Shown one piece after another: positions 23,733-44,800 of a stretch of 52,500 nt of DNA. Source of the DNA: Bigelowiella natans CCMP2755 (Eukaryota; Cercozoa; Chlorarachniophyceae); NCBI GenBank assembly GCA_000320545.1, contig ADNK01002537.1, positions 1 to 52,500 of the forward strand, written 5' to 3'. The first letter of the stretch is position 1. Each line of letters starts with the position of its first letter. The notes below the pieces were generated by a model. The model worked only from the letters and a program-made list of their open reading frames with translations, searched no databases and had not been told where the DNA came from. A program made the translations under genes and the position numbers.

Positions 23733-24553
23733 TTAAGTATATCAGTTGATGTCATCTGACACATCTCACACCACGTGTTTTCACGCATATGAATAGGCCA
23801 TGGATATGCTGGTACCCGGCATCGGAGAACTCATCGGCGGCTCTGCACGAGAAGATAACTACGACGTGCTTGTGAAGAGGTGTCGTACATACATGCGTTT
23901 GGCGAAACATATTGGAAAGGGGGGGGGGTGAGAGAGGGGAGGGGAGCGCGCTACATTGAGCAAGTGTGACTGCTGGTTGAGTGCTAGGATCATGAGATTG
24001 CAACCAACATTGAAAGACTGGAACTCTAACGCCTCCTGTGCGATTTTAACAATGACAGGTGCGCGGAGTTGAAGATGGACACGAAGCCGCTCCAGTGGTA
24101 CCTCGATCTTCGCAAATACGGCTCTGTAAGGCTACTGCTAACAATCGTTGGAAACAAAAAAAAAACAGAAGCTCTGTACATTAACAATGAAAACAATAAT
24201 CGAAGTCGAAGATTTTACTTGAATGTAACAAAAATTGAGGTGGGAGGAGGGGGCTAAAAAATCGAAACAAATTTTAGCATCATGAAACTTAAACAAACGA
24301 ATAAACTATATTTCGGAAATGGAGTGTTTGCACGTGCAACTCTCGGACATTCCTCGGCACGTTTCGCGACGGTTTTCACAAAACATAGTATGGAAAAGGA
24401 TGACGATGATGATAACACTGTGGACGCAACACTCAGGTGCCACACGCTGGATTCGGCCTTGGTTTCGAACGGTTGGTGATGCTTGTGACTGGAATGAGCA
24501 ATATCAAGGACGTCATCCCCTTCCCGCGTGCCTGGGGATTGTGCGATTTCTAG
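18153..24553 (+). CDS. NARS1: Asparaginyl-tRNA synthetase, cytosolic type
   Basis: Twenty exons: 18153-18164, 18577-18644, 18795-18853, 19001-19122, 19286-19349, 19491-19566, 19752-19831, 20052-20194, 20410-20470, 20850-20940, 21148-21202, 21381-21494, 21740-21815, 22105-22166, 22470-22545, 22999-23090, 23368-23409, 23797-23879, 24059-24125 and 24437-24553. All phases agree: 1560 nt, 519 residues. It charges tRNA-Asn with asparagine. An OB-fold anticodon-binding domain ([26 protein letters not shown]) precedes a class II catalytic core with DCEGAGEMF, motif 2 ([21 protein letters not shown], about 250-270) and motif 3 (GFGLGFER, 486-493). DCEGAGEMF and [15 protein letters not shown] favour AsnRS over AspRS. 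The first exon encodes only MSEQ. Exon 15 is a Lys-rich insertion ([17 protein letters not shown]). No targeting peptide is seen. Confidence 0.93.
19687..19743. repeat. (CT)n(GT)n microsatellite abutting a splice acceptor
   Basis: A CT run followed by a GT run ends 8 bp before the acceptor of AsnRS exon 7 (19752). It occupies the position of the pyrimidine tract. Confidence 0.85.
20471..20500. repeat. (GTA)n array forming a splice donor
   Basis: Ten GTA units begin exactly at the donor of AsnRS exon 9 (exon ends 20470), so the first GTAGTA of the array is the 5' splice site. Confidence 0.8.
22035..22292. repeat. Microsatellites flanking AsnRS exon 14
   Basis: A CT/GT run at about 22035-22082 lies before exon 14 (22105-22166). 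A (CA)n(TA)n run at about 22192-22292 follows it. A long plus-strand open frame across them is only repeat read-through. Confidence 0.85.
22961..22998. repeat. (CA)n run ending as splice acceptor
   Basis: The CA array runs without interruption to the CAG acceptor of AsnRS exon 16, which begins at 22999. Confidence 0.85.
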
Positions 24554-24639
24554 ATTCCGAGCTGGTCTATGCGTTTTTTAGGAATGCTTCATCTCCTGTC
24601 CAAGGTGTCAATTGTTCTGCTGATTACAGAAATTATATT

Positions 24640-24740
24640 AATCCACCCACTGTGCGGTGGTGTGTGGGTTCGTGTGCGTGACTTTGTGTGCATGTGTGCA
24701 TGCTAGCGCCTAGTGTGTGTGCATGTGCATGTGCACGCGT

Positions 24741-24784
<44 letters not shown>

Positions 24785-27049
24785 GTGAAATGTACGTCGC
24801 CTAGTTTTACGTGATTGAGTGGGGCACTGGTTCCTCCTATCTTGAGCCACACATTGTTCGCGCCCCGGCTCACAGCTAGACTAGCATTGCTCATGACGCC
24901 TGCTAGCCTGTCCTAATGAGCTCATGCACGACTAGCCCATCTTGCATGATGCAATGCAAGAACTGTGTGTCTATCTGTCTGTCTACAGCTGTTCATCATG
25001 AGGCGGAATCATCGGATGCAACAATGACTAGATGAAGTGATTGAAATCAACTCACCTACTTGCACAAGCAAATCTGGAAATTGGGATGTAATGACAACTC
25101 GCCCTGCTAGCCTGCACAAATCATGCAGGGTGTTGTGACAACTCACTCACCCTGTGCAAGCGACCATCTTGCAACATCTTGGAAACGTTAGTCTGTTGTG
25201 CTGTTGTGAATGAAGCTGTTCCAGTGTTGTTTTGTGCTTGTTCAGCATGGCGCACAGAAATTTCAATCTGGCAATGACATTTTTGCGATGACATTTTTGC
25301 AAGCTAGCAATTCTAGACGTGCTGGCGTGTGTGCACCAGACAAGCTGGCGCAGTGCACCCCACAGTGCTCGGCTCATGGGACTTTCTTCTTTCTTCATCT
25401 CATGTGATGCCGTCGCATTTTTCCTGAAATTCGAAACGCGTTTGCCATGAAGCTTTTGTGTGATTTGCGGGGGTTTGGTCAACGCATGCGCGTTTTTTCC
25501 CTGACCACTCTGTGAAGTCAATTGCACTTTCTGAAACACTTTCGTGGAGTTCCGTTGAAGACTGAAGACAACGTTTCGATGTCATCCGGTAGACTTTCAC
25601 AGGGAATTCCATCGCCTAGTCATCGTTCATGTTTTTCGTGCAAGAGATCTTGTGGACCCTTTCTTGGCCTTGAACGAGCCCTTTTTCCACTCTCAGAACC
25701 AGCTAGCCAGAGAAGCCGCATGCGGACCGATGACTCAGGAACAACATCCACGATGATCACGACAGACTCGACCTGTGACAGCTGCAAAGATGACCAGTCC
25801 TGGAGTCAGTGGCACGTGCTGGCATGGCTTCACTCATCAGAGTTTCTGAAGCACCATTGAGAATGGAGTCACACTTGACCCATCTAGCCATGCAGGCACT
25901 TGAGCACACATGCACGCCAGCACGACACAAAGATGATTGGCAAGCAGCAAATTCATTGATGAAATGCAACTTGCAGTGCTGTCAGGAATTTGGTGGTCGT
26001 GCTGGTGTGGCTTGATGGGTGAAAAGTTTGGTGCAGCATGCAAGCTTCAATTTTTCCACAACTTGAGTGCCAGAGTGCAATGCAACAAAGAAAACAGTGA
26101 GAAGACGTCAAGTCTGCCAGTCTGCACGCGTTTGGGCAACTCGAGACCTCGCTGGTGATGAACTGTGAACTGTGCGTGTGAACACCTTCAACATTGCCAC
26201 TCTGCGTCACAATCCCACTTTCCATCTGGATCAGCAGTGATGAGCTGGCTAGCTGGGGGCAGGCACGGTGGCAACAGTGCGAGCTTCCTCCTGTGCGATG
26301 AGCACATGCACAACTGATTGTGATCAAGAGAATCTCTGGACACTTCCACACTTGCCAGCTTGGGCAACTCGAGACCTCGCCACGTCACCAGCTTGCCAGT
26401 GATGAATTGTGGACCAGTGGACATCTCTGACATTGCTGCTCTGCACCACAACTTTCAATCCAGACAAGCAGTGATGAGCGGGGGGTGTGACACGTGTGTG
26501 GCGCGCGCGCGCGCGGTGTGTGTGTGCGTGTGTGTGTGTGTGTGTGTGAGCTTCCTGTGACGAGAACCACTCAACAATGAACAATGAACAATGAGTGAAG
26601 CATTGGTGCAAATCCACATGCGCCAGAACCACGTCATGGGAGACAGGCGTGTGCGCGCGCAGCAGCGCTCAACAAGAACTGATTGTGGATGTGGGGAAAC
26701 ACGAGAACAAGCGAGAACGATGATGAGGGTCTCTGGACACTTTGACAAATCGAAACCTCACTGATGATGAAAGATGGACATCTCCAATGTTGCTGCTCCA
26801 CATCACAACCATGACACTGATCCAGATGAGCCTCGCATGAGCGTTTGAGCACGAGCAGGCCACCTGTGACGTGGCATGTGAGCCAGTGAGATCAACTGAA
26901 CAATGAACAATGAACAATGATGATGAACTGCACTTCCAAAGTGTTGCAAGACGTTTGCAGAGTGCGAAACGCAGTGCCTCGAACCAACTTTGGTGAGGGC
27001 AGTGACCAGTGAACTGGCAGATTTTTTGAACAAAGTGAGGAAGCTGCTG
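24640..27049. repeat. CTAG/CATG/TGCA-rich island 3 with degenerate tandem repeats
   Basis: A long gene-poor stretch downstream of AsnRS with GT microsatellites (24740-24786, 26518-26548). Degenerate tandem units lie at about 26130-26920. The 19-mer GGGCAACTCGAGACCTCGC occurs at 26134 and 26362, and a diverged copy lies near 26748. AACAATGA runs occur at 26571-26594 and 26897-26920. Open frames here are patchy on both strands and resemble nothing I know. Confidence 0.6.
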
Positions 27050-27418
27050 TCAATGTGAGACAATGTGACTGGCAGCAATGTGGCGAAGGCGCAAGGTGTC
27101 AACTCTGATCAGGAACTTCCTGAACGCAACATCCACCCGACGATCCACGTTGGGATCATCCGAAGGAGCACCCAGCAAGACTCTGATCTTGACAGAGTCA
27201 GGAGCATCAAAGAATGAGGAACAGGCAGGAGAATCCGGGCCCAGAGCCACTCTCATGCTCGAGAAAAGTGTGTTCCTCGCAGCATTCAAGTGAGCACAAT
27301 GATGGATGAGGTGGTTTACACTTTGAACAACTTCAGCATCACAAAGAGGACAGACTGAGGAAGAGGGGGGCAATTCTCGAGAATTTTGGTGAGGGCTCAT
27401 GACAAACTGTGAAAACAA
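27050..27418 (-). mobile_element. Non-LTR (LINE) reverse-transcriptase C-terminal remnant
   Basis: A minus-strand open frame of about 122 residues carries CPLCDAEVVQSVNHLIHHC followed by AARNTLFSSM. This is the zinc-knuckle (CxxC, Hx3-5H/C) placed after the reverse transcriptase/RNase H part of many LINE ORF2 proteins. No reverse-transcriptase YxDD region is found upstream on the same strand, where coding resemblance ends near 27418. It therefore looks like a 5'-truncated copy, the usual product of aborted target-primed insertion. The rest of the frame (FFDAPDSVKIRVLLGAPSDD) is typical of poorly conserved LINE C-termini. It sits at the edge of CTAG island 3. A host protein with the same knuckle is less likely. 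Confidence 0.6.
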
Positions 27419-27760
27419 TAATTAAAAAATGCATGTAATAAAATAACAAAGACACAGGGTGTCGGAGAAAAGCTAAGAAAAAGGGGCGCAGATTTAGGAC
27501 TTTTTCTAAATCAGGGAACGCATATTCTCGTGTCGCAACGTGCAAAATTCATGAATTTATCCAATTTCTGCTAAGCTAGTGGAGTACGTATTCCTGCCCC
27601 CTCCTTCCGTAGTGAATACGACTTACATCCGATTCGAATACTGCCGTCTGCTACTTATCAAATTAGGAGAAACCACGTTCAACGACGTAGGGTGTTGTAA
27701 GAGAATATTTCATGGTGCCGAGTCCCTCACTTGCGCTCGAGAAATAAACGTGGAATCATC
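27419..27760. other. Short 5' flank of the ankyrin gene
   Basis: Ordinary sequence between the LINE remnant and the ankyrin start. Nothing recognisable apart from presumed promoter space. Confidence 0.4.
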
Positions 27761-29344
27761 ATGTCTTCGCCGCAATCGATGTCGAAGGTACTGATTGTGC
27801 GCGTGTTCCTCACTTCAACCAAAAGTTTATCTTCATTTATATGTGTTTATAACTACATATATATACACCGAACAGCACTCTCACGCATCAATGCCATGTA
27901 TAGAACGTCCGTGCACACGAATACAACACATTCCAGACCCTGTGATTGTACCCTTCATAAAAATTAATGCGATCTAAACTGCTCATAGGCTCTATTAAAG
28001 GCAGCAAAAAGAAAGGATGCTGTTTCAATACAATACTACATAGAGGACAAAAAAGTACACGTCGACACCGAGGACGCGTACGGGATGACGCCCCTGCACT
28101 GGGCTGCTTGGGGGGGAAATCTAAAAATAGTACGATACCTCGTTGAGAAAGCCAACGCCAATGTTGAGGCAAACCACGACGATGGTTTCACGCCACTCCA
28201 TCGAGCAGCAGCAGGCAGTGGTGTTGATGTGGTGAGTTACCTTGTGGAGAAGGCTAGCGCTAACTACAATGCCCAGACGAACGACGGGGCCACTCCCCTC
28301 CACTGGGCTGCTGCATGTGGCCGAATTGGTGCGGTGAGGTGTCTTGTGGAGAAGGTCAGTGCCAACGTTGAGGCCCAAGACAAGCGTGGATATACGCCTC
28401 TTCATTGGGCTGCTACGAATGGACGCCTGGAATTCGTGCAGTATCTTGTGGGAGACGCCAATGCCAAGGTTGAAGCCAAGGATAACGATGGATATACCCC
28501 TCTCCACGGCGCCGCCCACAATGGCAAAGTTGATGTGGTGCGTTACCTCGTCGAGGAAGCGAAGGCCAACGCTGAGGCTAGGAACAACTACGGATGGACG
28601 CCACTCCACCGGGCTGCACAATATGGCCATCGTCAGCCAGTGATATATCTCACGCAGACTGCCAATGCAAATGTCGATGCTGAAGACGCTGATGGGGAGA
28701 CGCCCATCCATTATGCCGCTGCAAATGGCCACCTACGGGTCGTGAGGTGGCTCGTGAGGTCCAACGCTGACATAGAGGCTAAGAACAACGATGGCCAGAC
28801 GCCTCTCGGCTTTGCGAAGGAGTTTAAGGAAAATTCAGTCGTCGAGTTCATTGAAGAGGTCGTTTTGCGTCACTCTGCCTTTCATATTTCACCATAGTTT
28901 CCCCCGACTAACGAATAGAGTACAGACAAGAGAAACAGTACGACTTGCCGTCGGGGGGCGGCCCTCAATTACTGTTGTGTTGATTCGATGTGGATTTTCG
29001 TCGGGAGAAAGTTGCACGCAGATTCTTTCTTGCTCATTTTTACAAAAGGCTGCTGCTGCGATGTCCAGCAGCAGCTTCAGATCTGAACATTTAAGCCAAC
29101 AACATGCCTTTTTTTTGCATTCAAAGCAAAATCGAAAGCGTATTAGCTAACGAACACGTGATTGTTATGATCCTATTATCTCTAGGTAGTCAACGAGAGG
29201 CGGGTCAAACGCTGCTTGTGTAGAGATCTGGACTTGGTTGCAATGCTCCACAATGATATATGGGAAAGTATTTTTGGAGCCAAGTTATATTGCAGCGTCT
29301 CGGTTGACGACGAAACCATTGAAAAGTCTACTACTTGCATATAG
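27761..29344 (+). CDS. Ankyrin-repeat protein
   Basis: Three exons: 27761-27787 (MSSPQSMSK), 27989-28858 and 29186-29344, all in phase 0; 351 residues. After a short helical lead-in (ALLKAAKRKDAVS) there are eight consecutive ankyrin repeats at about residues 35-295. Each contains a TPLHxAA core (TPLHWAA, TPLHRAA, TPLHGAA, TPIHYAA) and most a YLVEKANANVEA-type second helix. The repeats are very alike, suggesting recent internal expansion. A cytosolic protein-binding scaffold is expected. The last exon encodes a 52-residue non-ankyrin tail (VVNERRVKRCLCRDLDLVAM). If the donor at 28859 is not used, the frame stops instead at 28897. No attached enzymatic domain is seen, and the partner is unknown. 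CTAG islands lie on both sides. Confidence 0.85.
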
Positions 29345-29538
29345 ACATGCACTATCGGCATTGTTTGCTGCTTTGCTTTCAAGCAGTTCTTGACCGTGCA
29401 TGAAATATGAGCTACAGCTGACAATTGCAGACTTCTGGGAATCTGTGTAAAACATGTACGCATGCCTTGCTAGAAGATTTTGACATGTCAAACCTATCCC
29501 AAACACTGTCAATTCGGGATAGAGGACGCTGGATTATG

Positions 29539-29617
29539 GACACGTAATATCATATATATGTTATATATGCTATTTGTTATAGACATGTAATGTCATATAT
29601 GTGTTACATGTGCTATT
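29539..29617. repeat. Imperfect 43-bp-period AT-rich tandem repeat
   Basis: Two 36-bp copies of GACAYGTAATRTCATATATRTG-type sequence start at 29539 and 29582. Each is rich in short palindromes (ATATAT, ACATGT). Confidence 0.8.
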
Positions 29618-29639
29618 ACCACGTCTGTTATCAGTATCT

Positions 29640-30430
29640 GGGCTGCGTGCCGGCCATGCGCGGCCGCAACAGCGGGATGCTGTGAGCTACCCAAAAAACA
29701 GCCTGTGCTTTCACATTGTCAGTGTGGCTCACTGACAACTACGAAGGTCCCACATGCAACCGACATCGCTAGATCGCAATCAGACGTGCACAATGTGCAT
29801 GTGAAAGCAATCGAAGTGACGCATGCGCGCAATGGATGGATTTTGCAACGAAAATCCGGGATCACAGATCACGCCCGCGCCTTGCTAGCTAGCTAGCTGG
29901 CTGTGGTGGCCGTGCAATGTTTTGAATCACTTTTTGATCGTGTGTGCGTGGCCGCGCACGACCAGCGATGCTGTCATGGATCGCACCGAATTTGCGTGAC
30001 ATGGCTTGTTTCTGTCATTTCATTTTGCTCGCTTCGTTGAGAATGTGCACTTGCATGCGCAACAATTCGCCTGTTTGTGGACGTTTGCAACTGCAATTGA
30101 TTGACCACAGCGCAACCATTCAACGTGCGCAAATCAACATTTGTTGTCAATTTTCACCAAGCACAAAGTGCACATGGCGCAATCTAGCAGTTGCAGCGCG
30201 CAGCACGCTCTGGACGCTGTCACATGGCGCTAGCTGCGCACGATGCATGACAATGGTCTGCATTTCCAAAATGTTGCAATGAACAATGAACAATGAAGAA
30301 AGCGTTGATCAAAACTACATGCGCCAGAACCACATGGGAGACATGTTGCGAAAGATGTGTGGAAACAATGAAACAACAATGATGAAGAACTACATTTCCA
30401 AAGTGTGGAGATGCAATTGAATGCAAATGT
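29640..30430. repeat. CTAG/CATG/TGCA-rich island 4
   Basis: Contains GCTAGCTAGCTAGCTGG (about 29885) and abundant TGCGCA and TGCATG words. Its repeat words are shared with island 3. No gene is seen. Confidence 0.6.
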
Positions 30431-30488
30431 GCATTGAGTTGAAAAAAGTTATTTTGATAAATTTACCTAAACGGCTAAGTACTGGTCG

Positions 30489-30797
30489 ATGTGGAATGTA
30501 GATCTAGCTATGAATGGAATGTTTTTTCGTAAAGGGTTGGTCTTAGAATTTGCCGAAGAAATCCGTGGAAATTATAAAATTATGACCACAAATATAATAA
30601 AGCGGATTGCAAACACGCGCGAAGGTGTTTTGTCGGATTTTATTCGAAAGAACAGCGCGAGAGGTCTATACCTGATCCGTAAGCCGTCATGCGACAACAT
30701 CAAGTTGATATCTCAAGGTAATTTCTTCCTGTGTTTCGATGTAGACTCGTGGAAATTTGGATTCCTGCCATTTGTAAGACTGCACTTTTTCGTTTAA
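30489..30797 (+). CDS. Hypothetical small ORF
   Basis: A 102-residue open frame with a plausible codon mix and segments such as GLVLEFAEEIRGNYK and EGVLSDFIRKNSARG. I recognise no family. It lies 290 bp before the CHD start and could be an unspliced exon, an upstream ORF or chance. Weakly supported. Confidence 0.2.
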   Translation: MWNVDLAMNGMFFRKGLVLEFAEEIRGNYKIMTTNIIKRIANTREGVLSDFIRKNSARGLYLIRKPSCDNIKLISQGNFFLCFDVDSWKFGFLPFVRLHFFV

Positions 30798-31086
30798 AGA
30801 TGGCGTAGCTTTATGCCTTGAGACAGTCCCTGAAACAAATAATTGTTTAAATTTATAGGGAATTTTATGTTTTTATGTGATATTCTGAGCATCTTTTGGG
30901 TGAATATCTGAATCTCTGAGTTAAGCGTCTGAGAACTGAAACCCTCTCCAGAGCCGGAGTGAGCTTTCATTGTCGAAGGCTCTTGCAACAGGTATTTTGA
31001 GTTACCTATCCCCTACTCGACTGATTTCTACCACGTTATTTCGTCCATTCAATTATTGGGTTTGTATGTGCTGAAAAAGCAGGGTA

Positions 31087-40802
<9,716 letters not shown>

Positions 40803-40829
40803 CCAGCGATCGTGTTAACTTCGATTTGT

Positions 40830-41805
40830 GCTGATCCAGTGCTCTTAATTTTGGTTTTGTGCACATCGGATTCGCATTTAACTAGCAATGATGTTGGATT
40901 GTTGAAATATCTTGTAAATTTTGTTTGTTTTATTTCTAAAATTGTTTACGATTCATTAACACATCTAGATTTATTGTGAAGTGTACCAAAAATTGCATCC
41001 TGTGACTTCTTCTCTGTGGAGGGTTTTCAATTGTGTTTGCGCAGCAGCCACGCTAGCACGTGCAAGTGTGCGCACTGAACTCCAAGTGCACAATTTTTGT
41101 CAGACAGCTGCATGGCGTGGTGAAATTCAGAGGGGGGCACACGAACCGTTTCCAGATTTTCAAAGATCCTTCATTTTGCGCGCACGCACGTAGCGCGGAA
41201 CAGCTTGAGTGATTCAGTGATCAGGAATCGTGCAGCACGCACGCGTGCCGAAACTGTCTAGCTGTGCTGGGCAGCGCACGCACGTGACAAACACACGTGG
41301 TTTCACACACGCTGGTTTCAACATTATGTGTGGTTTCATGCATGTGTTCTCAGCTGTCACACGAACATCTTGAATTTGTTCAGGCCATGACGCGTCTCTG
41401 CGCGTCTATGAAAGAGCACTCCATTCCATGCCAGCGTCTCGACATCGCAAGCCTCGTCATAGCGGAAAATGCCCATTTCATTGCCACATTACTTGTCGCA
41501 GATCGCAATGCGGATGCGATTCAACCATTCTTGCTCTCCGACAGCAATCACAACAAAAGATTACCTTTGAGCACTATCTTCCTCTAGAAAATGCCGGGAT
41601 TAAAAATGAAAAGGTAATTTTCTGGGCCTTTTCTGCTCATTTACGTGAGGGTTGTTACATTTCAACGTTTTTCCGCCATGTTAAAGGAAGATTTTCGTGT
41701 GATGAACTCTCACATTTTGCCATTTTGCGGGCACATCTTCTCTGTCTGCCTCGAATTCAAGCTATTCAAGCTCCTTTGAGCTCCGTCCGGCTCCAAGGCG
41801 AAAGC
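40830..41805. repeat. CTAG/CATG/TGCA-rich island 5
   Basis: Between the CHD stop and the FG-GAP start. Rich in GTGCGCAC, CACGCACG, CACACGTG and GCTAG words. A plus frame is open from 41428 in phase with the FG-GAP protein, but its translation is Cys/His-rich without motif, so I treat it as 5' flank. Confidence 0.55.
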
Positions 41806-44800
41806 ATGGTAGCTTTTAAACTCGCTATGGTTCTTGTTCTTTTCGCATGGATTGCAAAGTGCCAATACATCCTTAATGTAACCGAACTGTCAGAGGAAGA
41901 GATTTTTCACTACCGTGCTACAAGTGCTACATGGGATGGGAGATCCCCTTCTCGTATGGGTGATGTAAATAATGACGGGGTTCACGACTTCGCTATTGCA
42001 AGGGCTAGAGGGAACGATCGTGGTGTACTAATCATATTCGGTGGAGCTGGTTTGTCATCCCTCGGCAGTTCAACATCCTACGAAGAAGTTTCAGTAGGCC
42101 AAGGATTAAAAATAAGAAGAGCTACCCCGGATAATGGTGATTGGTTTGGAAGCAATGTGGACTTTGGGGATGTGAATGGAGATCAAATATCAGATATTCT
42201 TATATCGAGCTTTTTTGCATCCCCTTTGGGCATTGAACGAGCTGGTCAAGTGTACGTGATATTTGGCGGATCGCACCTAACAGATCTTGGTGTTTTGGAG
42301 GTTGAAACAATGAGTCCTGAGCAAGGTGTGGAAATTAACGGAACGCGTTATATTGAAAGCTTACATCACGTGAGCGGAGGAGGCGACTTCAACAATGACG
42401 GGTTTGATGACTTATTAATCGGCAGTTCTTATGGTGTAGACAACAACATAGGTGGCGGTAACGGAGGAATTGGACGAGCTTACCTTCTGTTCGGAGGCCC
42501 AAACTTTCTCGCGAATCAATCAAGTGTCAATCTTACCACAGAGTTTGTTGTTGGGACTAATATTGGACTACATTTCGACGGATCAAATAATGGGGAAATA
42601 GTGCGTCATGTACAATTTCTGGGGGATGTAAACGGAGATGGGATTGATGATATTTCTATTAGTTGTCCCATAACTAGAGATAATGCTGGAACTGTTTATA
42701 TTATATTTGGAAACTCAAACCCGGTCTCTAGAAATAGTCTGAGCAATCTGAGAGACTTTTCGAATTGGGACGAGGGGGTTGTATTAGATGGAATAATCGA
42801 TGTCAATTATCGGCTGGGAAACGTATTTGTTTCTGGTGGAGATTTCAATGGCGATGGCATAAACGATATTGCTCTTGGACAAGAAGCATCTGGTATTACT
42901 GGTATTGGTGTATCATTAGCGTATGTTGTATTTGGCGGTCCGTACCTCAATGCTCTCGGGTCATTATCCATGGACGAATTGGAGGTTGGAATAGGACTTA
43001 CCCTAAATACGTCGGTAGTTCTCGGCGGGTCCACAAATATATCATCTGGAGGATACACAGCAGTTCAGTTTGTCTCAGATGTGACAGGGGACGGGATGGA
43101 CGATCTCTTGATAGGCTGTCGATTAGAAACAATAGACGGCGTACTTGACACTGGCAGAGCATATCTTGTGTACGGTGGGAGTGATGTGGATAAGCAAAAA
43201 TATGTTCCATTGAATGACCTCCCTCGAGACTGGGGCATTATTATTGAAGGGAACCGAGATAGCAACTCTCAGTTTGGTATTATTGTTGGATCTGCTGGAG
43301 ACATAAATAACGATGGTCTCAACGATTTTCGTATCCACCAAGGTTTGCCCCAGGGTGTAACGAACACATATATAATTTATGGTAGGATTGTAACAGCCTC
43401 CCCAACATCATCTCCCGTTACTTGTGGCCAGGGATACTACAGAGATGAGCAGATGGTATGTAGATAATTTGTTTTCGCAATCACCACCTTCAATCTGAAT
43501 ACATCTTTGTTTCTATACAGAGATGTCTACCATGTGGCTTTGATTTTTATTGTGACGGAACAGCGAGGACTTCATGCCCATCGTTTTCTGGAACTGGCGA
43601 AAACGTGAACGCTATTACCCTTAATCATTGTCTATGTAACACCGGGTTCTATGGATATCCAGCCCTTGGAAGGGCATGTATCAGCTGCGAGCTTTCTCAA
43701 TTCTGCCCTTATGGAACTACGGTTTATAAACTTGAAATTTATTCGAAGTCGAGAAGTTGAGCTGTCAATGAAAATTATTTATTTGCACAAAAGGAACGTC
43801 AGCTTTGCCCTCCTGGTTACCATTGCCCTTCAACGGATGTTTCACTAGTTTGTGTGGAGGGAACCTATTGCCCTGAAGGTATGACAACGATAACCCTTCC
43901 AGCTTTCTGGGCTTAAAGTATTTTTCCGTAGGAAGCACTGAGGAAAGATTGTGTTCAAGAGGCATGCATTGTCCCAATACAACAGTGGTACAAAGCACAG
44001 AAGATTAAGTGACTTAGATATAAGTTTCGTATTCTGTACGTAGATGATTGAATGCAGAAAAGGTGAATACTGTGCAGATGAGGGTCGCACATCACCGGAG
44101 GAATGTCCGGCCGGTTCATACTGCCCTCGTCCAACTGAGGTTCGCTTATATTGCTTTGTATAGCAATACGAAGTTCTTATATTCAATAATGTAATAAAAA
44201 AGATGATTCCTTGTACTCTGGGAGATTTCTGTCCGGTTCGCAGTTCCTTTAACCAAACGTGTCCCATCGGATTTGCGTAAGCTATTTTCTCTTGATTTGT
44301 GAAACGTCCTTTTCCGAATGAATTTAAGAGAGAGTGAACTGCCCAATATTCAACTGTTTAGATGTCCATCTCCTGGCGAGCGGAAACGCTGCTCCAATGG
44401 CACATTTTCCGATACGCCAGGAAGCATTAGTTGTACACAATGTCCAGCCGGGAGCTATTGCTCCTCAGAATCGCAACGAAGATGTCCGGCAAATTCCGAG
44501 TCGTTTCCAGGTTCAATGGATATATCTCAGTGTGTCTGCAAAGAAGGGTATAAAAGAATTCTATTCATAAGCGTTGATTCTATTCAAATTGAACTCACGC
44601 TCGCGCACTTAAATTCAGGTTTGGCCGCCTCGACTGTGATAAATGTGTCGAACTCAATTCCACTTTTGACGTCACTTTGATAGTTGTTGGAGCTCTTCTT
44701 GGATTTTCTTTGGTGCTGATCATAGGCTTCATGATAAGACATTATGGATCCAAGAACACGTCTTTAAGTTTAACATTGGTAGTAATCCCGAATGTGTTAT

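Larger units (their letters stand above)
29345..31086. other. Intergenic region between ankyrin and CHD genes, including CTAG island 4
   Basis: AT-rich palindromic tandem repeats lie at 29539-29617. The CTAG island occupies about 29640-30430, with AATGAACAATGA at 30277-30296 and CATGCGCCAGAACCAC at 30319, the latter shared with island 3. A plus-strand open frame at 30489-30797 (102 residues) has ordinary amino-acid composition but no recognised family. Confidence 0.5.

Noticed and set aside
28121-28732. 203-residue minus-strand frame
   Set aside because: Shadow of the ankyrin repeats on the opposite strand.
41428-41805. In-frame N-terminal extension of the FG-GAP protein
   Set aside because: Cys/His-rich island-type sequence; starting at 41806 gives a clear signal peptide directly before the propeller.
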